From Acetobacter sp. CAG:977 (GTDB lineage Bacteria; Pseudomonadota; Alphaproteobacteria; CAAGCB01; CAG-977): a stretch of 15,036 bases of DNA. The stretch spans positions 717,758 to 732,793 of the forward strand of contig HF994935.1 of NCBI GenBank assembly GCA_000434295.1. Direction: 5' to 3'. Each line of letters starts with the position of its first letter. The first letter of the stretch is position 1. A model generated the notes under the pieces. That model was not told where the DNA came from, ran no database searches, and saw only the letters and a list, made by a program, of their open reading frames with translations. This document shows, one piece after another, positions 13,803-15,036 of the stretch. Position numbers and translations under genes: made by a program.

Positions 13803-15036
13803 TTAGGATGTTTTAAGATGCCATACCTCATGTACAGTAGATAAAAGCTCGTTTGCCAATATAGGATTTTCCGATATTGATGTATCTGGTCGTGAGAATG
13901 AAGACATCGCTTCAACCAAACTATTGACTTCTTCCATCGTCGTATAATGGTTCTCTGTCTCAAGCCGAGACATAGAATTTATCGTAGGAGAAGAAAACCA
14001 ACCATTTACAGTTATACTATCTTCCGTACCTAAAACAGATACCTTTAAGTTTCCGTTTTCCTTAGAGAACCACAGGCGATCATAATCTTCTAAAGTAAAA
14101 TACAGTTTGTCGTCTCCATAGGAGCCGTCAGCATCAGAAATGATATCTTCGCCGCCTCCTTCTCCGAATACGTAAATATCATTACCGTTTCCACCTTGCA
14201 AAAGATCATTACCTTCCCCTCCGTCAAGGATATCATCGCCAGATTCACCTTTTAGCGTATCATTACCCTCTCCACCATAGAGAATGTCATTTCCATTACC
14301 TCCGTGTAAGGAATCTTTTCCTTCTCCGCCGTACAAAGTATCGTTGCCGTCATAGCCATATACGATATCTCTTCCACCCAAACCGTACATAGTGTCATTA
14401 CCTGAAGTTCCAAATAATGAATTATTATCATCATTGCCCATTGCTGGCACACTGGATAGATATTCAGAAAAGACAATATCGTTATCTTGACCGTTCAAAA
14501 ATTTAATCCGATCAAAATAATAATTATTATTACTTCCGCCCCCGCCTAAAACAGTAATGGAAGAGCCGTCAGAAAGTTTCACAATAATATCTTGGTCAAT
14601 TCGTTCAATTATAATATCTGAAGAAGCTACTTCCGGCTGCAGTTCTATTATATTGGTTCCGTATCCGTCACGGGCAACATCATTCCCATAGCCAAATCCG
14701 AAACGATAGACGTCATTACCGCTTTCACCTTCAAGTCTGTCATTTCCAGAACCGCCGTCAAGAATATCGTTACCGTTTCCTCCATATAAAATATCATTGC
14801 CGGCTTCACCATACAGAATATCGTTACCGCCATTTCCTCTTAATGTATCCAAGCCTTCCCCGCCGTACAAAGTATCGTTGCCGGCTTCTCCTCGCAAAGA
14901 ATCATTTCCTCCAAAGCCATAAAGCGTATTACTACCTGAAGAAGAAGCATATAAGCTGTTATTTTCTTCATCCCCTTTGCCCGGAACCTCGTGCAAAACA
15001 TCTGCAAAGACGATATCTTCATCCGTCCCGTTTAAA
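13803..15036 (-). CDS. RTX calcium-binding repeat protein, C-terminal part (right-truncated)
   Basis: The window holds the last 410 or so residues of a larger acidic protein. It contains two blocks of GGxGxDxLx nonapeptides, which form calcium-loaded beta-rolls after export, each followed by a linker of the hemolysin-type calcium-binding-protein-related kind (residues with FGFGYGNDV and FGEGGGEDI). The tail, with VNSLVEAMSSFSRP and then a short end, resembles the C-termini of RTX proteins that carry an uncleaved type I secretion signal, so export through an ABC/MFP/TolC system is likely. No start codon is visible: the frame is open to the right edge, and the leftmost TTG at 14996 is internal. 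Adhesin, toxin or enzyme function cannot be told because the N terminus is outside. The DNA is more AT-rich than its neighbours. Confidence 0.88.
   Translation of the reverse strand, partial: LNGTDEDIVFADVLHEVPGKGDEENNSLYASSSGSNTLYGFGGNDSLRGEAGNDTLYGGEGLDTLRGNGGNDILYGEAGNDILYGGNGNDILDGGSGNDRLEGESGNDVYRFGFGYGNDVARDGYGTNIIELQPEVASSDIIIERIDQDIIVKLSDGSSITVLGGGGSNNNYYFDRIKFLNGQDNDIVFSEYLSSVPAMGNDDNNSLFGTSGNDTMYGLGGRDIVYGYDGNDTLYGGEGKDSLHGGNGNDILYGGEGNDTLKGESGDDILDGGEGNDLLQGGNGNDIYVFGEGGGEDIISDADGSYGDDKLYFTLEDYDRLWFSKENGNLKVSVLGTEDSITVNGWFSSPTINSMSRLETENHYTTMEEVNSLVEAMSSFSRPDTSISENPILANELLSTVHEVWHLKTS
14172..14402 (-). repeat. RTX nonapeptide block B (C-terminal)
   Basis: About eight consecutive nine-residue units (GGxGNDxLx type, such as GGEGNDTLK and GGEGNDLLQ) give a 27-base periodicity. 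They predict a parallel beta-roll that binds calcium between turns. Confidence 0.92.
14459..15035 (-). repeat. Tandem 179-residue protein module
   Basis: LNGTDEDIVFADVL, translated from 15035 leftward, matches LNGQDNDIVFSEYL beginning near 14498, and the following VPGKGDEENNSL matches VPAMGNDDNNSL. The offset is exactly 179 codons with no gap. The protein is therefore made of repeating modules, each a linker plus an RTX block, and more copies probably lie outside the window. Confidence 0.82.
14706..14939 (-). repeat. RTX nonapeptide block A
   Basis: About eight nine-residue units, such as GGEGLDTLR and GGNGNDILD, precede a non-repeat linker. Block A and its flanks correspond to block B with an offset of about 179 residues. 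Confidence 0.92.

Noticed and set aside
14172..14940. Regular short repeats that could suggest a CRISPR array or DNA satellite
   Set aside because: The 27-base period equals nine codons, the copies vary at third positions, and the frame encodes RTX nonapeptides. There are no unique spacers between constant repeats.
1..15036. tRNA or rRNA genes, insertion sequences, integrases, attachment sites, replication origin
   Set aside because: I looked for cloverleaf-like segments, transposase or recombinase motifs and terminal inverted repeats and saw none. A tRNA scan would be needed to exclude a divergent tRNA.

Overview
The window looks like part of an alphaproteobacterial chromosome with moderate G+C (visually a little under 50%). 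The main evidence is the run dgt-argS-SPOR-nagZ-(M50)-tatA-tatB-tatC-serS-surE with an exonuclease III gene just beyond dgt, which is a familiar alphaproteobacterial housekeeping order. Host genus cannot be fixed from the sequence. All functional calls rest on motifs and family resemblance read by eye.

Layout. (1) Positions 1-465 (+) hold the C-terminal part of a PLP-dependent diaminopropionate ammonia-lyase-like enzyme, cut by the left edge and possibly frameshifted there, followed by a strong terminator. (2) Positions 594-1460 (+) encode an unrecognised cysteine-rich exported protein, probably a lipoprotein, with its own candidate promoter. (3) A shared bidirectional terminator at about 1471-1500 separates it from a roughly 9 kb leftward operon (10470 to 1512) of ten tightly packed genes: dgt, argS, a SPOR-domain membrane protein, nagZ, an M50 site-2-type protease, tatA, tatB, tatC, serS and surE. 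Gaps run from an 11-base overlap to 36 bases. A TATAAT box lies just upstream of dgt. (4) Positions 10636-11229 (-) encode a small secreted protein with an HELTH zinc motif, with its own promoter and a candidate terminator. (5) Divergent from it are an exonuclease III family gene (11399-12241) and a CNNM/CBS/CorC membrane protein (12260-13588), probably one unit, ended by a strong terminator. (6) The right end (13803 to the edge, -) is the C-terminal part of a large RTX calcium-binding protein built from tandem 179-residue modules; this part is visibly more AT-rich and reads as accessory DNA.

How the parts fit. The operon mixes nucleotide control (dgt, surE), tRNA charging (argS, serS), wall recycling and septal peptidoglycan binding (nagZ, SPOR), membrane proteolysis (M50) and folded-protein export (TatABC). 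The most notable departure from the usual order is that the M50 protease sits between nagZ and tatA, where many alphaproteobacteria carry the chromosome-segregation genes scpA and scpB. No clear new defence or mobile system is visible. The items most worth following up are the M50/scpAB swap, the HELTH protein, the Cys-rich lipoprotein, and the modular RTX protein with the AT-rich tail below it.
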